Both the position numbers and the translations under genes were made by a program. From assembly GCA_965279115.1 (NCBI GenBank), contig OZ257137.1, forward strand, positions 1,302,001 through 1,366,000: a DNA stretch of 64,000 nt. The letters run 5' to 3'. Under the pieces are notes generated by a model that did no database searches, was not told the origin of the DNA, and was given only the letters and a program-made list of their open reading frames with translations. This stretch comes from JAEUOS01 sp965279115. GTDB taxonomy: Bacteria; Pseudomonadota; Gammaproteobacteria; Burkholderiales; JAEUOS01. The first letter of the stretch is position 1; the number at the start of each line of letters is the position of its first letter. This document shows positions 26,013 through 34,989 of this stretch, one piece after another.

Positions 26013-26869
26013 CAGCGCTTCTGCTGGCGCTCATGCAGATAGCCCATCCGCTGCCGCTGCCGGCACTGCGCGCGGCCGGTTCGCTGCTGGGCCGGGTTCT
26101 GCATCTTTTCGCCCGTGAACGCCGGCATATCGCCGACATCAACATCAGGGCATGCATGCCTGAGCTGGGGGACGCCGGCCGGGCAGCGTTGATACGGCAA
26201 ACGTTTCAACTGTTCGGACAGGGCTTTATCGACCGCGCGATTCTCTGGCACGCACCGGCGGAGCGCCTGCGCCGGATGATCCGTGTGCGTGGTGAAGAGC
26301 ATCTCGCCGCAAATTCTGGCCGGCCGGTCATCCTGCTGGCGCCCCATTTCGTCGGTCTCGACGCGGCCTGGGTGCGCCTGACGCTCGACCGGCGCATGGC
26401 GACGATGTATGCCAACCAGAAGAACGCGGACTTCAACCGGGCCCTGATCGCCGGGCGCAGCCGCTTCAACGACCCGGTGCTGCTATCGCGCCAGGACGGC
26501 GTGCGCGAAGCATTTCGCGCCATGCGCTCGGGCCTGCCGCTCTATTACTTGCCGGACATGGATTTCGGCGCGCGGGACGCCATCTTCGTACCGTTCTTCG
26601 GCGTCAGCGCGGCAACAGTGACCGCAGTGCCACGCATCGCCAGTCTGGCTGGCGCGGCCACCATTCCCTGCACAACCAGCCTGACCCCGGAAGGCTACGA
26701 GGTGGTTATCCATCCGCCGTGGCAGGACTATCCGTGCGGGGACATCGAGACCGATACCCGTCGCATGAATGCCTTCATCGAGGCGCAAGTGCGCCTGGCA
26801 CCGTCGCAATATCATTGGCTGCACAAGCGCTTCAAGACCCGGCCACCCGGCGAACCTTCCTTGTACTGA
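26009..26869 (+). CDS. LpxL/LpxM-family lipid A acyltransferase (second of tandem pair)
   Basis: 286 residues. Its dyad is H-x4-D in LLAPHFVGLDAAW, with MYANQKNADFN, LYYLPDMDFGARDAIFVPFFG and a C-terminal YHWLHKRFKTRP typical of LpxL/LpxM. The first enzyme carries HLGCFE and this one HFVGLD, so they are likely to act on different acceptor positions in sequence. Translation is coupled through the ATGA overlap. dapF follows 25 bases later. Confidence 0.88.
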   Translation: MTALLLALMQIAHPLPLPALRAAGSLLGRVLHLFARERRHIADINIRACMPELGDAGRAALIRQTFQLFGQGFIDRAILWHAPAERLRRMIRVRGEEHLAANSGRPVILLAPHFVGLDAAWVRLTLDRRMATMYANQKNADFNRALIAGRSRFNDPVLLSRQDGVREAFRAMRSGLPLYYLPDMDFGARDAIFVPFFGVSAATVTAVPRIASLAGAATIPCTTSLTPEGYEVVIHPPWQDYPCGDIETDTRRMNAFIEAQVRLAPSQYHWLHKRFKTRPPGEPSLY

Positions 26870-26894
26870 ACCGCGATCACCGACCGCAAACGCC

Positions 26895-27758
26895 ATGAAA
26901 CTTCAGTTCTCCAAGATGCACGGCCTGGGCAATGACTTCATCGTCATCGACGCAACCAGACAAAAGGTCGAACTTGCCCGCGAACAATGGCGTGCCCTTG
27001 CCGACCGGCATTTCGGCATTGGCGCGGACCAGATCCTGATCGTCGAGGCGGCTAGCGGCGAGGGCATCGATTTCCGCTACCGCATATTCAACGCGGATGG
27101 CGGTGAAGTCGAGCAGTGTGGCAATGGCGCGCGCTGCTTCGTGCGCTTTGTGCGCGATCACGGCTTGACGGCCAAGGACCGCATCCGGGTGGAAACCATG
27201 CGCGGGATCATCGAACCCCGCCTGGAGGCCGACGGACGCGTCACCGTCGACATGGGTGTGCCCTCGTTCGAACCGGCGGCATTGCCGTTCGACCCGGAGC
27301 ACGCAAGCCACGCGGGAACGCCGCACCGCCATTTCATCGCGCTGCCCGATCATGCCGTGGAAGTGACCATCGTTTCGATGGGGAATCCGCATGCCGTACA
27401 GGTGGTCGCCAACGTCGATACCGCGCCGGTTGCGCTTGATGGTCCGCAAATCGAATCGCACGCCGCATTCCCAGCGCGTGTCAACGCCGGGTTCATGCAG
27501 GTGGTTTCGCGCAGCCACATCCGGCTGCGCGTCTTCGAGCGCGGCTCGGGCGAAACCCTGGCCTGCGGCACCGGTGCCTGCGCCGCCGTGGTGGCGGGCA
27601 TGGACCGCGGTCTGCTCGACGCCGACAGGCCGGTTCTGGTCGACACGCGCGGCGGCCAGTTGTCGATTCGCTGGTCGGGCCCCGGGACGTCGGTGTTCAT
27701 GACCGGCCCGGCCGTCACCGTTTTCGAAGGCAGCATCGACATCCCTGCAGTTGAGTAA
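26895..27758 (+). CDS. dapF: Diaminopimelate epimerase
   Basis: 287 residues from the ATG at 26895. It converts LL- to meso-diaminopimelate for lysine and peptidoglycan. The two catalytic cysteines are in EQCGNGARCF and LACGTGACAAVV; KMHGLGNDFIVID, FGIGADQI and VSMGNPHAV are also conserved. The frame is open from 26769 inside the preceding acyltransferase gene, but family similarity begins at MKLQFSKMHG. It lies between cell-envelope genes and DUF484. Confidence 0.96.
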   Translation: MKLQFSKMHGLGNDFIVIDATRQKVELAREQWRALADRHFGIGADQILIVEAASGEGIDFRYRIFNADGGEVEQCGNGARCFVRFVRDHGLTAKDRIRVETMRGIIEPRLEADGRVTVDMGVPSFEPAALPFDPEHASHAGTPHRHFIALPDHAVEVTIVSMGNPHAVQVVANVDTAPVALDGPQIESHAAFPARVNAGFMQVVSRSHIRLRVFERGSGETLACGTGACAAVVAGMDRGLLDADRPVLVDTRGGQLSIRWSGPGTSVFMTGPAVTVFEGSIDIPAVE

Positions 27759-27806
27759 CCACGACGCTGCCCGTACAATCTCCCCACGCCTTAAGCGAGT
27801 TTCCGG

Positions 27807-28511
27807 ATGAACCCCGACGCCGTCGCGCAGTACCTGCAGCACAATCCCAAATTCTTCGAGGATTACGCCGACCTGATGGCGCAGATCTTCGTGCCACATC
27901 CGCATGGCGGCCGCGCCATCTCGCTGCCGGAACGGCAAATGCTCAACCTGCGGGAGAAAGTGCGTTCGCTCGAGCACACGCTCGCGGATCTGGTCGAGAC
28001 CGGGCACAGCAATGACGCGCTTTCCAACAAGATGCACCGGTTGAACCTTGCACTCCTGGCCGCCGCGCCGGTTTCGGCGACCCGCGTGATCGAAACGCTC
28101 AACTATCACCTCCGCGAAGATTTCGCCATTCCCCACACGGTGTTTCGCGTCTGGGGTGTCAAAAACGAGTTTTCCGGCCCGGACTGGGCCTCCCCGGTCA
28201 GCGAGCCGCTCAGGCAACTCGTGGTCTCGGGCAGTCCCGCCCTCAAGCTTCCATACTGCGGCCCCATCCATGGGCTGGTCGCGGACGGCGCTCCGATCGG
28301 GGAAGAACTGGCGAGCTGGTTCGGCGAAGGCGCGTCCCACCTGAAATCACTCGCACTGATGGCGGTACGCGGCAACGCAGGCGGTGGCGGACTGCTAGCC
28401 TTCGCCAGCGAAGACGAGCGCCGCTTCTATTCCGGCATGGGTACGCTGTATCTTGAGCGACTTGCCGAATCGCTGTCGGCCGCTCTCACGCAACTGTTTC
28501 CCGCGGGATGA
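27807..28511 (+). CDS. DUF484 family protein
   Basis: 234 residues, upstream of xerC as in many proteobacteria. N-terminal VAQYLQHNPKFFEDYADLM followed by SLPERQMLNLREKV, a predicted coiled coil (about 50-75), then a GAF-like domain ending in GMGTLYLERLAESLSAAL. DUF484 has no firmly assigned function; the GAF-like fold suggests ligand sensing. Its last four bases overlap the xerC start (ATGA). Confidence 0.88.
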   Translation: MNPDAVAQYLQHNPKFFEDYADLMAQIFVPHPHGGRAISLPERQMLNLREKVRSLEHTLADLVETGHSNDALSNKMHRLNLALLAAAPVSATRVIETLNYHLREDFAIPHTVFRVWGVKNEFSGPDWASPVSEPLRQLVVSGSPALKLPYCGPIHGLVADGAPIGEELASWFGEGASHLKSLALMAVRGNAGGGGLLAFASEDERRFYSGMGTLYLERLAESLSAALTQLFPAG

Positions 28512-29437
28512 AGGCCGCCGCTACGGGTCATGTTGATCTGGCGGCGGACTTCCAGTCTTTTCTGGCGACGGAGCGCAACTACTCCCCTGCCACCCTCGAA
28601 AGCTACGGCCGGGAGCTCGAGGTGCTATTCCGGTTTGCAGACGGCCGGCCGCTGGAAACGCTGCGCCCGGCAGAAATCCGCACCTTCGCCGCACGCCTGC
28701 ACCAGAGAGGTCTGGCGCCGCGCTCGATCGCGCGGGCATTGTCGGCCTGGCGCAGTTTCTTCGCCTGGGCTTGCCGGCGCCGCGCTTTCGAGAGCAACCC
28801 GGCGGCCGGAATCCGCGCACCACGTGCCCCACGCACCTTGCCAAAGGCCTTGTCGGTGGACCATGCCGGCATGCTGCTCGACCACACCACGCCCGACCCG
28901 GACAATCCGCAAGAACTGCGCGATCTCGCGATGTTCGAACTGTTCTATTCATCCGGATTGCGCCTGGCCGAATTGGTCGGCCTCGACCTGATTGCGAGCC
29001 CCGAATCTGCCGGATGGCTCGATGAGCGGAATGCCGAAGTCACGGTAACCGGCAAGGGCAGAAAAACCCGCACCGTGCCGGTCGGGCAAAAGGCAGTGCA
29101 GGCGCTTGTCGCCTGGCTTGGCGTGCGGGGACAGATCGCCAGACCGGACGAAACCGCGCTGTTCGTGGGCGCGCGCGGCAGGCGGATCGCACCGGCGGTG
29201 GTGCAGGCGCGCCTGAAGGATTGGGCGAATCGCAGCGGAGTCCCGGCGAATGTGCATCCGCATGTGTTGCGCCATTCCTTTGCCACTCACGTGCTGCAAT
29301 CCTCCAGCGACTTGCGGGCGGTGCAGGAGTTGCTGGGCCACGCCAACATCAGCACCACGCAGATCTACACCCATCTCGACTTCCAGCAATTGGCGCGCGT
29401 TTACGATGCGGCCCATCCGCGCGCCAGGAGAAAGTGA
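28508..29437 (+). CDS. xerC: Tyrosine recombinase XerC
   Basis: 309 residues. It resolves chromosome dimers at dif with XerD and FtsK. The N-terminal SAM-like domain contains ERNYSPATLESYGREL. Catalytic residues are visible: R in SSGLRLAELVGLDL, K in VTGKGRKTRTVP, H-x2-R in HPHVLRHSFATH, H in LGHANISTTQIYTH and the nucleophile Tyr in that segment. Chromosomal context (dapF-DUF484-xerC) separates it from mobile-element integrases. Confidence 0.95.
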   Translation: MKAAATGHVDLAADFQSFLATERNYSPATLESYGRELEVLFRFADGRPLETLRPAEIRTFAARLHQRGLAPRSIARALSAWRSFFAWACRRRAFESNPAAGIRAPRAPRTLPKALSVDHAGMLLDHTTPDPDNPQELRDLAMFELFYSSGLRLAELVGLDLIASPESAGWLDERNAEVTVTGKGRKTRTVPVGQKAVQALVAWLGVRGQIARPDETALFVGARGRRIAPAVVQARLKDWANRSGVPANVHPHVLRHSFATHVLQSSSDLRAVQELLGHANISTTQIYTHLDFQQLARVYDAAHPRARRK

Positions 29438-29443
29438 ACGCGC

Positions 29444-30625
29444 TTGATTGATGTTTTCCTCAAGGCCGGCAAGGAAAAGTCGCTGGCGCGCCGTCACCCC
29501 TGGGTTTTTTCGGGCGCGGTGGACAAGGTCTCGGGCGAGCCTCTGCCGGGAGAAACCGTCCGTATCCGCAGCCACGGCGGCGGCGTTCTCGCTTTGGCAG
29601 CCTACAGCCCGCAGTCGCAGATTCGCGCACGTGTATGGACATTCGACGCGGATCTGCGAATTGACGCGCGCTTCTTCGCCGAGCGCATCGCCCAGTCGAT
29701 CTCGCGCCGGCGCAAGCACCGTCCGGGTGAAGGCATGCGCCTGGTGCATGGCGAATCCGATGGGCTGCCGGGCCTGATCGTCGACCGCTATGGCGACACC
29801 CTGGTTGCGCAGTTTCTTTCCACCGGGGCTGAGAAATGGCGTGTGGAGATCGCCGATGCCCTGCTCGGCGCCACCGGGCTGACCGACCTCTACGAGCGCT
29901 CGGACGCCGACGTTCGGCAGCTGGAGGGCCTGGCGCCGCGCAGCGGGCCTTTGCGCGGCGCGCCTCCTGACAGTACGGTCATTGAAGAACACGGCGTCCG
30001 CATCGCGGTGGACATTGCCGGCGGTCACAAGACCGGCTTTTACCTCGACCAGAGCGAGAACCGCCGCATCGTGCGCGAACTCGCCAACGCCAGGCCCGGC
30101 ATGGAGGCGCTCAACTGCTTTTGCTACACGGGCGGATTTTCACTGAGCCTGCTGGCAGGTGGTGCAGGGAAGGTACTCTCGATCGACTCCTCCGGTCCGG
30201 CCCTGGATATCGCGCGCACAAACGTGCAGTCCAACGGCCTGGATGCGGCCCGTGCCGAGTGGCGTGAAGACGACGTCTTCAACGCGCTGCGCGATTTGCG
30301 CAACACCGGCCGAAGCTTCGACCTTGTCATCCTGGATCCGCCGAAGTTCGCCCCCACACCGGCCTCGGTGGAGCGCGCCGCGCGTGCCTACAAGGACATC
30401 AACCTGCTCGGCTTCAAGCTGCTGAAGCCGGGCGGCCGGCTTGTCACATTCTCGTGCTCGGGTGGCGTCAGCGCCGACCTGTTCCAGAAGATCATCGCCG
30501 GCGCCGCGCTAGACGCGGGCATCGATGCGCTCATAGAGCAAAGGCTGTCTGCAGCGGCTGACCATCCGGTACGACTGGCATTTCCTGAAGGCGAATACCT
30601 CAAGGGACTGGTCTTGCGCCGTTAG
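29444..30625 (+). CDS. rlmI: 23S rRNA (cytosine-C5) methyltransferase, RlmI family
   Basis: 393 residues from a TTG at 29444 (GGAG lies 14 bases upstream; no in-frame ATG near). A PUA domain at the N-terminus (KAGKEKSLARRHPWVFSGAV) precedes the Rossmann methyltransferase domain: ALNCFCYTGGFSLSLL, SIDSSGPALDIARTN, VILDPPKFAP and VTFSCSGGVS with the catalytic-position cysteine. E. coli RlmI methylates C1962 of 23S rRNA. It follows xerC by 6 bases. Confidence 0.9.
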   Translation: MIDVFLKAGKEKSLARRHPWVFSGAVDKVSGEPLPGETVRIRSHGGGVLALAAYSPQSQIRARVWTFDADLRIDARFFAERIAQSISRRRKHRPGEGMRLVHGESDGLPGLIVDRYGDTLVAQFLSTGAEKWRVEIADALLGATGLTDLYERSDADVRQLEGLAPRSGPLRGAPPDSTVIEEHGVRIAVDIAGGHKTGFYLDQSENRRIVRELANARPGMEALNCFCYTGGFSLSLLAGGAGKVLSIDSSGPALDIARTNVQSNGLDAARAEWREDDVFNALRDLRNTGRSFDLVILDPPKFAPTPASVERAARAYKDINLLGFKLLKPGGRLVTFSCSGGVSADLFQKIIAGAALDAGIDALIEQRLSAAADHPVRLAFPEGEYLKGLVLRR

Positions 30626-30668
30626 GGCTCGCGCAGCGCGCACGCCCGGGATTGGTCAATTCTTCCAC

Positions 30669-30704
30669 CGCAAATTTGCGCTGGCGCAAACCATCCTCTA
30701 GACT
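30669..30704 (+). promoter_or_regulatory. Overlapping palindromic operator and promoter of the Fur-family gene
   Basis: CGCAAATTTGCG (30669-30680) is a perfect 12-bp palindrome. It shares bases with TTTGCGC-TG-GCGCAAA (30675-30690), a perfect 7+7 inverted repeat. TTGCGC (30676-30681) and TAGACT (30699-30704), 17 bp apart, make a plausible promoter whose start would fall at the ATG (30711). Binding at the palindromes would block the -35, fitting autorepression. Confidence 0.55.
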
Positions 30705-30710
30705 CGGCAA

Positions 30711-31127
30711 ATGCCCGCGGTTTCCGCACCCGACCCCACCTCTCGCCTGCGCGCCACGGGCGCCCGCGTCACTGGCGCGCGCGTGGCGATCCTCGAGTTG
30801 CTTACCCGCGCCAATCGCGCCTTGTCGCATCGCGAAGTGGAACTGGCGCTGGAAAGTGCGCACATCGACCGCGTCACCGTCTATCGCGTGCTCGACTGGC
30901 TCACCGGCGAAGGACTTGCGCACAAGATTGCCGATGATGAGCGCGTATACCGCTTCAGCGTGGTCGGCAGGCGCGACGAATCGCATGCGCATTTCAAGTG
31001 TCGTGCATGCGGCAATGTGTTTTGCCTGCCTGTCGGCAGAACGCTCGACCTGCAACTCCCCGAGGGATTCCGGGGTGAGGAAATCGAGCTGTCGGTCAGG
31101 GGAGTTTGCGCCGCCTGCGCCGGCTGA
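30711..31127 (+). CDS. Fur-family metalloregulator (Zur-like)
   Basis: 138 residues. The winged-helix DNA-binding part has TRANRALSHREVELAL and IDRVTVYRVLDWL. The dimer/metal part has SHAHFKCRACGNVFCL, VRGVCAACAG and two C-x2-C pairs for structural zinc. It lacks the long C-terminal His run of Fur and lies beside a COG0523 metal GTPase, so Zur is more likely than Fur; metal specificity is an inference. The promoter is predicted to yield a leaderless or near-leaderless message. Confidence 0.85.
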   Translation: MPAVSAPDPTSRLRATGARVTGARVAILELLTRANRALSHREVELALESAHIDRVTVYRVLDWLTGEGLAHKIADDERVYRFSVVGRRDESHAHFKCRACGNVFCLPVGRTLDLQLPEGFRGEEIELSVRGVCAACAG

Positions 31128-31261
31128 AACCCGCGCAGGTCGACATGCCCGCCTTGGCTTGGGCTTTGCTTGTGCAATCATCCGCAGGAAAACGCCGGGC
31201 GCGCGCATTTCTGCTATTCTCCCGCGCCGTCGATGACGAGCGCCAATCCTGAAAGACCACA

Positions 31262-32242
31262 ATGGCAAGCCAAGTACCCGTCACCATCCTCACCGGCTTC
31301 CTCGGCGCTGGAAAAACCACGCTCCTGAACCGCATCCTCTCCGAGGATCACGGCCACCGCATCGCCGTGATCGAGAACGAATTCGGCGAGGAGGGCGTGG
31401 ACAACGACATCCTGCTGCGCGAACAGGGGCAGGAACAGATCATCGAGATGAACAACGGCTGCATCTGTTGCACCGTGCGCGGCGACCTCGTGCGCATCCT
31501 CGGCGACTTGAAGCGCAAGCGCGAGGACAAGAAACTTTCATTCGACCGCGTCATCATCGAGACCACCGGGCTCGCCGATCCGGCGCCGGTGGCGCAAACC
31601 TTTTTCATCGACGACGCCATCGCCGAGTACTACCTGCTCGACGCCATCGTCACGGTGGTCGACGCCAAGCACGCCCAGACGCAACTTGATGAGCACCATG
31701 AGGCGCAGGAGCAGGTAGGGTTCGCCGACCGGATCCTGCTCTCGAAGATGGACCTGGTGCCGGAAGACGAGCAGAACCGCCTCAAGGACCGGCTCAAGCG
31801 CATGAACCCGCGCGCGCCGATCAAGCCGGTGCATTTCGGCAATACACCGATCGACGACATTCTGGATATCCGCGGCTTCAACCTCAACTCCATCCTCGAG
31901 GTGGAGCCCGGCTTTCTCGACGACGAGGACCACGAGCACGATGACCAGGTGCAGTCGTTCATCTTCAAGACCGACAAGCCGTTCGACTCGATGAAACTCG
32001 AGGAATTCCTGTCGGCCATGATCCAGGTGTACAGCAAGGACATGATGCGCTACAAGGGCGTGCTCAACATGGCCGGCCAGGATCGCCGCGTGGTGTTCCA
32101 GGGCGTGCACATGATGATGGGGGGCGATCTGGCCAAGCCATGGGGTCCCGACGAGAAGAGAACGAGTAAAATGGTTTTTATTGGGCGCAACCTGCCGAAG
32201 GACGTTTTCGTCAAGGGGCTGGAACTGTGCACCGTGGGCTAA
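31262..32242 (+). CDS. COG0523 (CobW/ZNG1-like) metal-handling GTPase
   Basis: 326 residues. P-loop GFLGAGKTTLLNRI, Switch I region ENEFGEEGVDND, the family's metal motif GCICCTV, ETTGLADPAPV (Walker B-like) and SKMDLV (base recognition). The C-terminal half has an acidic/His stretch DDEDHEHDD and the CobW_C domain. COG0523 proteins deliver zinc, cobalt or nickel to client enzymes. Its place between a Zur-like gene and dksA suggests zinc homeostasis; a Zur box was not found in the 134-bp gap. Confidence 0.88.
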   Translation: MASQVPVTILTGFLGAGKTTLLNRILSEDHGHRIAVIENEFGEEGVDNDILLREQGQEQIIEMNNGCICCTVRGDLVRILGDLKRKREDKKLSFDRVIIETTGLADPAPVAQTFFIDDAIAEYYLLDAIVTVVDAKHAQTQLDEHHEAQEQVGFADRILLSKMDLVPEDEQNRLKDRLKRMNPRAPIKPVHFGNTPIDDILDIRGFNLNSILEVEPGFLDDEDHEHDDQVQSFIFKTDKPFDSMKLEEFLSAMIQVYSKDMMRYKGVLNMAGQDRRVVFQGVHMMMGGDLAKPWGPDEKRTSKMVFIGRNLPKDVFVKGLELCTVG

Positions 32243-32273
32243 TCGCCGGTTTGCCGGCAAGCAGGGGAATTCA

Positions 32274-32711
32274 ATGAGTGCGGTCAAATCCAAGCAGCCG
32301 GTAAAGGTACCCACCGAGGCGGAATTGCTGCGCATGCCGGCCAAGGACTACATGAACGAGGCGCAACTGGCTTTTTTCCGCCAGACCCTCCAGACCCTCC
32401 GCGAGGAGCTCATGACCAACGCCGGCGAGACCTCGGAACACCTGCGTGAAACACCGTCGGTACCCGATCCCGCCGATCGCGCGACCATCGAGGAAGAGCA
32501 CGCGCTGGAGTTGCGCACCCGCGACCGCGAGCGCAAGCTCATGAAGAAGATCGAGCAGTCGCTGGCCCGTATCGAAGCCGGCGACTACGGCTATTGCGAC
32601 GAAACCGGCGAACCGATCGGATTGAAGCGCCTGCTGGCACGCCCGACCGCCACCCTTTCGATCGAGGCGCAACAGCGCCGTGAACTCAAGCAGAAGATGT
32701 ACGGCGAGTAA
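32274..32711 (+). CDS. dksA: RNA polymerase-binding protein DksA, zinc-ligand-poor form
   Basis: 145 residues from the ATG at 32274 with GGGGAA upstream. It tunes transcription with ppGpp by entering the RNA polymerase secondary channel. The coiled coil with the DPADRATIEEEHALELRTRDRERKL stretch (written in two parts: DPADRATIEEE, ALELRTRDRERKL) carries the conserved D-x-x-D/A tip. In the globular domain only the first of the four zinc cysteines remains (GYCDETGEPIGL, then ATLSIEAQ), with T, S and A at the other three. It should therefore fold without zinc, like known Cys-poor DksA variants. Confidence 0.9.
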   Translation: MSAVKSKQPVKVPTEAELLRMPAKDYMNEAQLAFFRQTLQTLREELMTNAGETSEHLRETPSVPDPADRATIEEEHALELRTRDRERKLMKKIEQSLARIEAGDYGYCDETGEPIGLKRLLARPTATLSIEAQQRRELKQKMYGE

Positions 32712-32924
32712 GCCGGAACCGGACACCCGCCGTCGCGTGGCGGCAGCATCACGGCCGCGATGGCTGCGACACCGCACCCGGGTCGCCGGGCCATGTCAAC
32801 ATTTGCGTCAGGCGGTTTGTCCCCTCTACAGCGTGGCAGAATCTGTGGTACAAGACCGTTTCTCACGTCCACAATTCGGGAGCCCGGGCGGTTGTGAACC
32901 CTGCTGCCCTGCTTGATCGCCTAA

Positions 32925-34292
32925 GTGGCTTTTTCAATTTTCAACAAGAAGGGAAGCGAGCCTCCGGCCCCTGCCGGACGCACGCGTTCCTCCACGCGCG
33001 CGCCAGCAAGTACTGGCACGGCGCGCCCCGCTGCGGGCAGCCAGCAGCCGGCTGATTCCGCCAAGGTTTCCCCGGCGACCATCGATCGCGTCGAGGCGGA
33101 GATGGCGTCGCTGGATGTACCCGAAGAACTGGCGCGCGCCGCCAGTCGACAGGCCGGGGCGAAGCCCGTCATAGAACACGGATTCCAGTCGGGCGGTGGT
33201 TCACGCGCCGCGCAAAAGTCACCGGCTGCTGCTCCGGCCCGTGCGCCGGGCAGGTCCGGAGAACCCAACTCCGTGATGATGATGGAAATTCAGGAAAGCC
33301 CGTTCGAGTCCGCGCCCGCGCTCGAGGAAGCGGCAATCCTGTACGCAAACCGCCAGGACGCCGCGGCGCAAAGCGCGCTTGAAGAAGCGGTTCAAAGCGA
33401 TGAAATTCCCAACCAGGCGGCGCGTCAGGCCTGGCTGATGCTTTTCGACCTCTTCGAGAACCAGGGTCGCCGCGCCGAATTTGAAGCCGCCGCGATCAAG
33501 TTCGCCATTCGTTTCGAGACCTCGCCGCCGGCATTTAACGACCGCTCCGAGGTCAAGAACACGGCCCCCGCCAGTTCCCCGCAGGTTGCGCTGACTGGAA
33601 AGCTCGACGCCGCCGCCGCGAAGCAATTCGCCAACCTGCGCACCATCGCCGCCAAGCATCGGACCTTGCGCATCGACCTCGCGAAAGTGGAGCGCATCGC
33701 CCCGGAAGGCAGCGATGAATTTCGCGCATGCCTGGCGGCCCTGCGAAAATCCGCACATTCGGTGGTGCTTGTCGGCGCGGAGCACGTGATCGCCCTCCTG
33801 CAGGGCCAGATCGAGACCGGACGCAGTGACATTCCCGAAACATACTGGCTGCTGCTGCTCGACCTGTACCAGGAACTGGGCATGCATGACCCGTTCGAGG
33901 AGGCGGCGCTCAACTACTGCGTCACCTATGAGGTGTCACCTCCTTCCTGGGTCGAGGCGCCCAAGGGGGCTGCCAAACCTGAAACCGTACCCGCACCGCC
34001 GACTGAGGCCGACGACGGAGCGTTCTTCCTGCGTGGTGAAATCGAAGGCGGCGCTGAAGCTGTTCTCAAGGGTATCGGCGAACTCGCGGCCGAGAAAAGC
34101 CATGTGGTCATCGACGTCTATCACTTGAAGCGCATGGACTTCATCGCCGCCGGGTCGCTGCTCAACCTGGCGGCGGCATTGAAATCAGCCGGAAAATCGG
34201 TCGAATTGCGCAGTCCGAGCCCGTTGCTGGCGACGCTTTTCGTCACCATGGGCTTTACGGCCTACCTGAAAATGGCCCGCCGCAAGAACTAG
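32925..34292 (+). CDS. Two-module STAS-domain protein
   Basis: 455 residues from a GTG at 32925. A Pro/Ala-rich low-complexity N-terminus (1-115) precedes two repeated modules. Module 1 has a helical part (AWLMLFDLFENQGRRAEFEA, 169-188) and a STAS-like domain (220-296). Module 2 repeats the helical part (YWLLLLDLYQELGMHDPFEE, 307-326) and a second STAS domain (365-450). Both helical parts end in the parallel ETSPPAF and EVSPPSW. STAS domains bind partner proteins or nucleotides; the role is unknown. The 213 bp upstream holds no gene and no clear terminator. Confidence 0.75.
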   Translation: MAFSIFNKKGSEPPAPAGRTRSSTRAPASTGTARPAAGSQQPADSAKVSPATIDRVEAEMASLDVPEELARAASRQAGAKPVIEHGFQSGGGSRAAQKSPAAAPARAPGRSGEPNSVMMMEIQESPFESAPALEEAAILYANRQDAAAQSALEEAVQSDEIPNQAARQAWLMLFDLFENQGRRAEFEAAAIKFAIRFETSPPAFNDRSEVKNTAPASSPQVALTGKLDAAAAKQFANLRTIAAKHRTLRIDLAKVERIAPEGSDEFRACLAALRKSAHSVVLVGAEHVIALLQGQIETGRSDIPETYWLLLLDLYQELGMHDPFEEAALNYCVTYEVSPPSWVEAPKGAAKPETVPAPPTEADDGAFFLRGEIEGGAEAVLKGIGELAAEKSHVVIDVYHLKRMDFIAAGSLLNLAAALKSAGKSVELRSPSPLLATLFVTMGFTAYLKMARRKN

Positions 34293-34361
34293 GCGCGCAT
34301 CGATCGAAACCCGATCGGCCCTCCCTTGATTGCGGCGCAGCCGCCCCCACCTGAACCTCCA

Positions 34362-34898
34362 ATGGAACAGTATCACGGCACCACTATCGTATCCGTGCGC
34401 CGCGGCCGTCAGGTCGCGCTTGGCGGCGACGGCCAGGTCACCCTCGGCCACATCATCATCAAGGCCAGCGCCCGCAAGGTGCGGCGCCTGTACCAGGACC
34501 GCATCCTGGCCGGCTTCGCCGGAGGCACCGCCGATGCCTTCACGCTGTTCGAGCGCTTCGAGGCCAAACTGGAAAAGCACCAGGGGCATCTGCTGCGCGC
34601 TGCCGTCGAACTGGCCAAGGACTGGCGCACCGACCGCATCCTGCGCCGGCTCGAGGCCATGCTGGCGGTGGCCGACCGCGACCATTCGCTCATCATCACC
34701 GGCAATGGCGACGTGCTCGAACCGGAACAGGGCATTGTCGCCATCGGTTCCGGCGGCGCCTATGCCCAGGCGGCCTGCAAGGCGCTCATCGACAACACCG
34801 AACTCCCGGCGGCCGACGTGGTGAAGAAAGCGCTCGAGATCGCCGGCGAGATCTGCATCTACACCAACCAGAACCACGTCATCGAAGTGCTGGAATAG
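34362..34898 (+). CDS. hslV: ATP-dependent protease subunit HslV
   Basis: 178 residues from the ATG at 34362. After a six-residue propeptide (MEQYHG) comes the catalytic N-terminal Thr of TTIVSVRRG. ALGGDGQVTLG, GFAGGTADAFTLFERFE and AIGSGGAYAQAACKAL are typical of the proteasome-like HslV. Twelve subunits form the chamber fed by HslU. An in-frame TTG at 34326 would add residues that no HslV needs. hslU follows 91 bp later. Confidence 0.96.
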   Translation: MEQYHGTTIVSVRRGRQVALGGDGQVTLGHIIIKASARKVRRLYQDRILAGFAGGTADAFTLFERFEAKLEKHQGHLLRAAVELAKDWRTDRILRRLEAMLAVADRDHSLIITGNGDVLEPEQGIVAIGSGGAYAQAACKALIDNTELPAADVVKKALEIAGEICIYTNQNHVIEVLE

Positions 34899-34989
34899 GC
34901 GAGCGGCAACGCCAGTTGCGCGGCAAATGCCACCGCGCCGTGCCCGCCCCTGCCTGCCACCACTCAAACAGGAAACCAGAGGACGCCCC

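Noticed and set aside
28508..29437. Integrase of a mobile element
   Set aside because: Context dapF-DUF484-xerC and the XerC motifs show a housekeeping recombinase.
31128..31261. Zur box before the COG0523 gene
   Set aside because: No GTTATAATATAAC-like palindrome was found in the gap.
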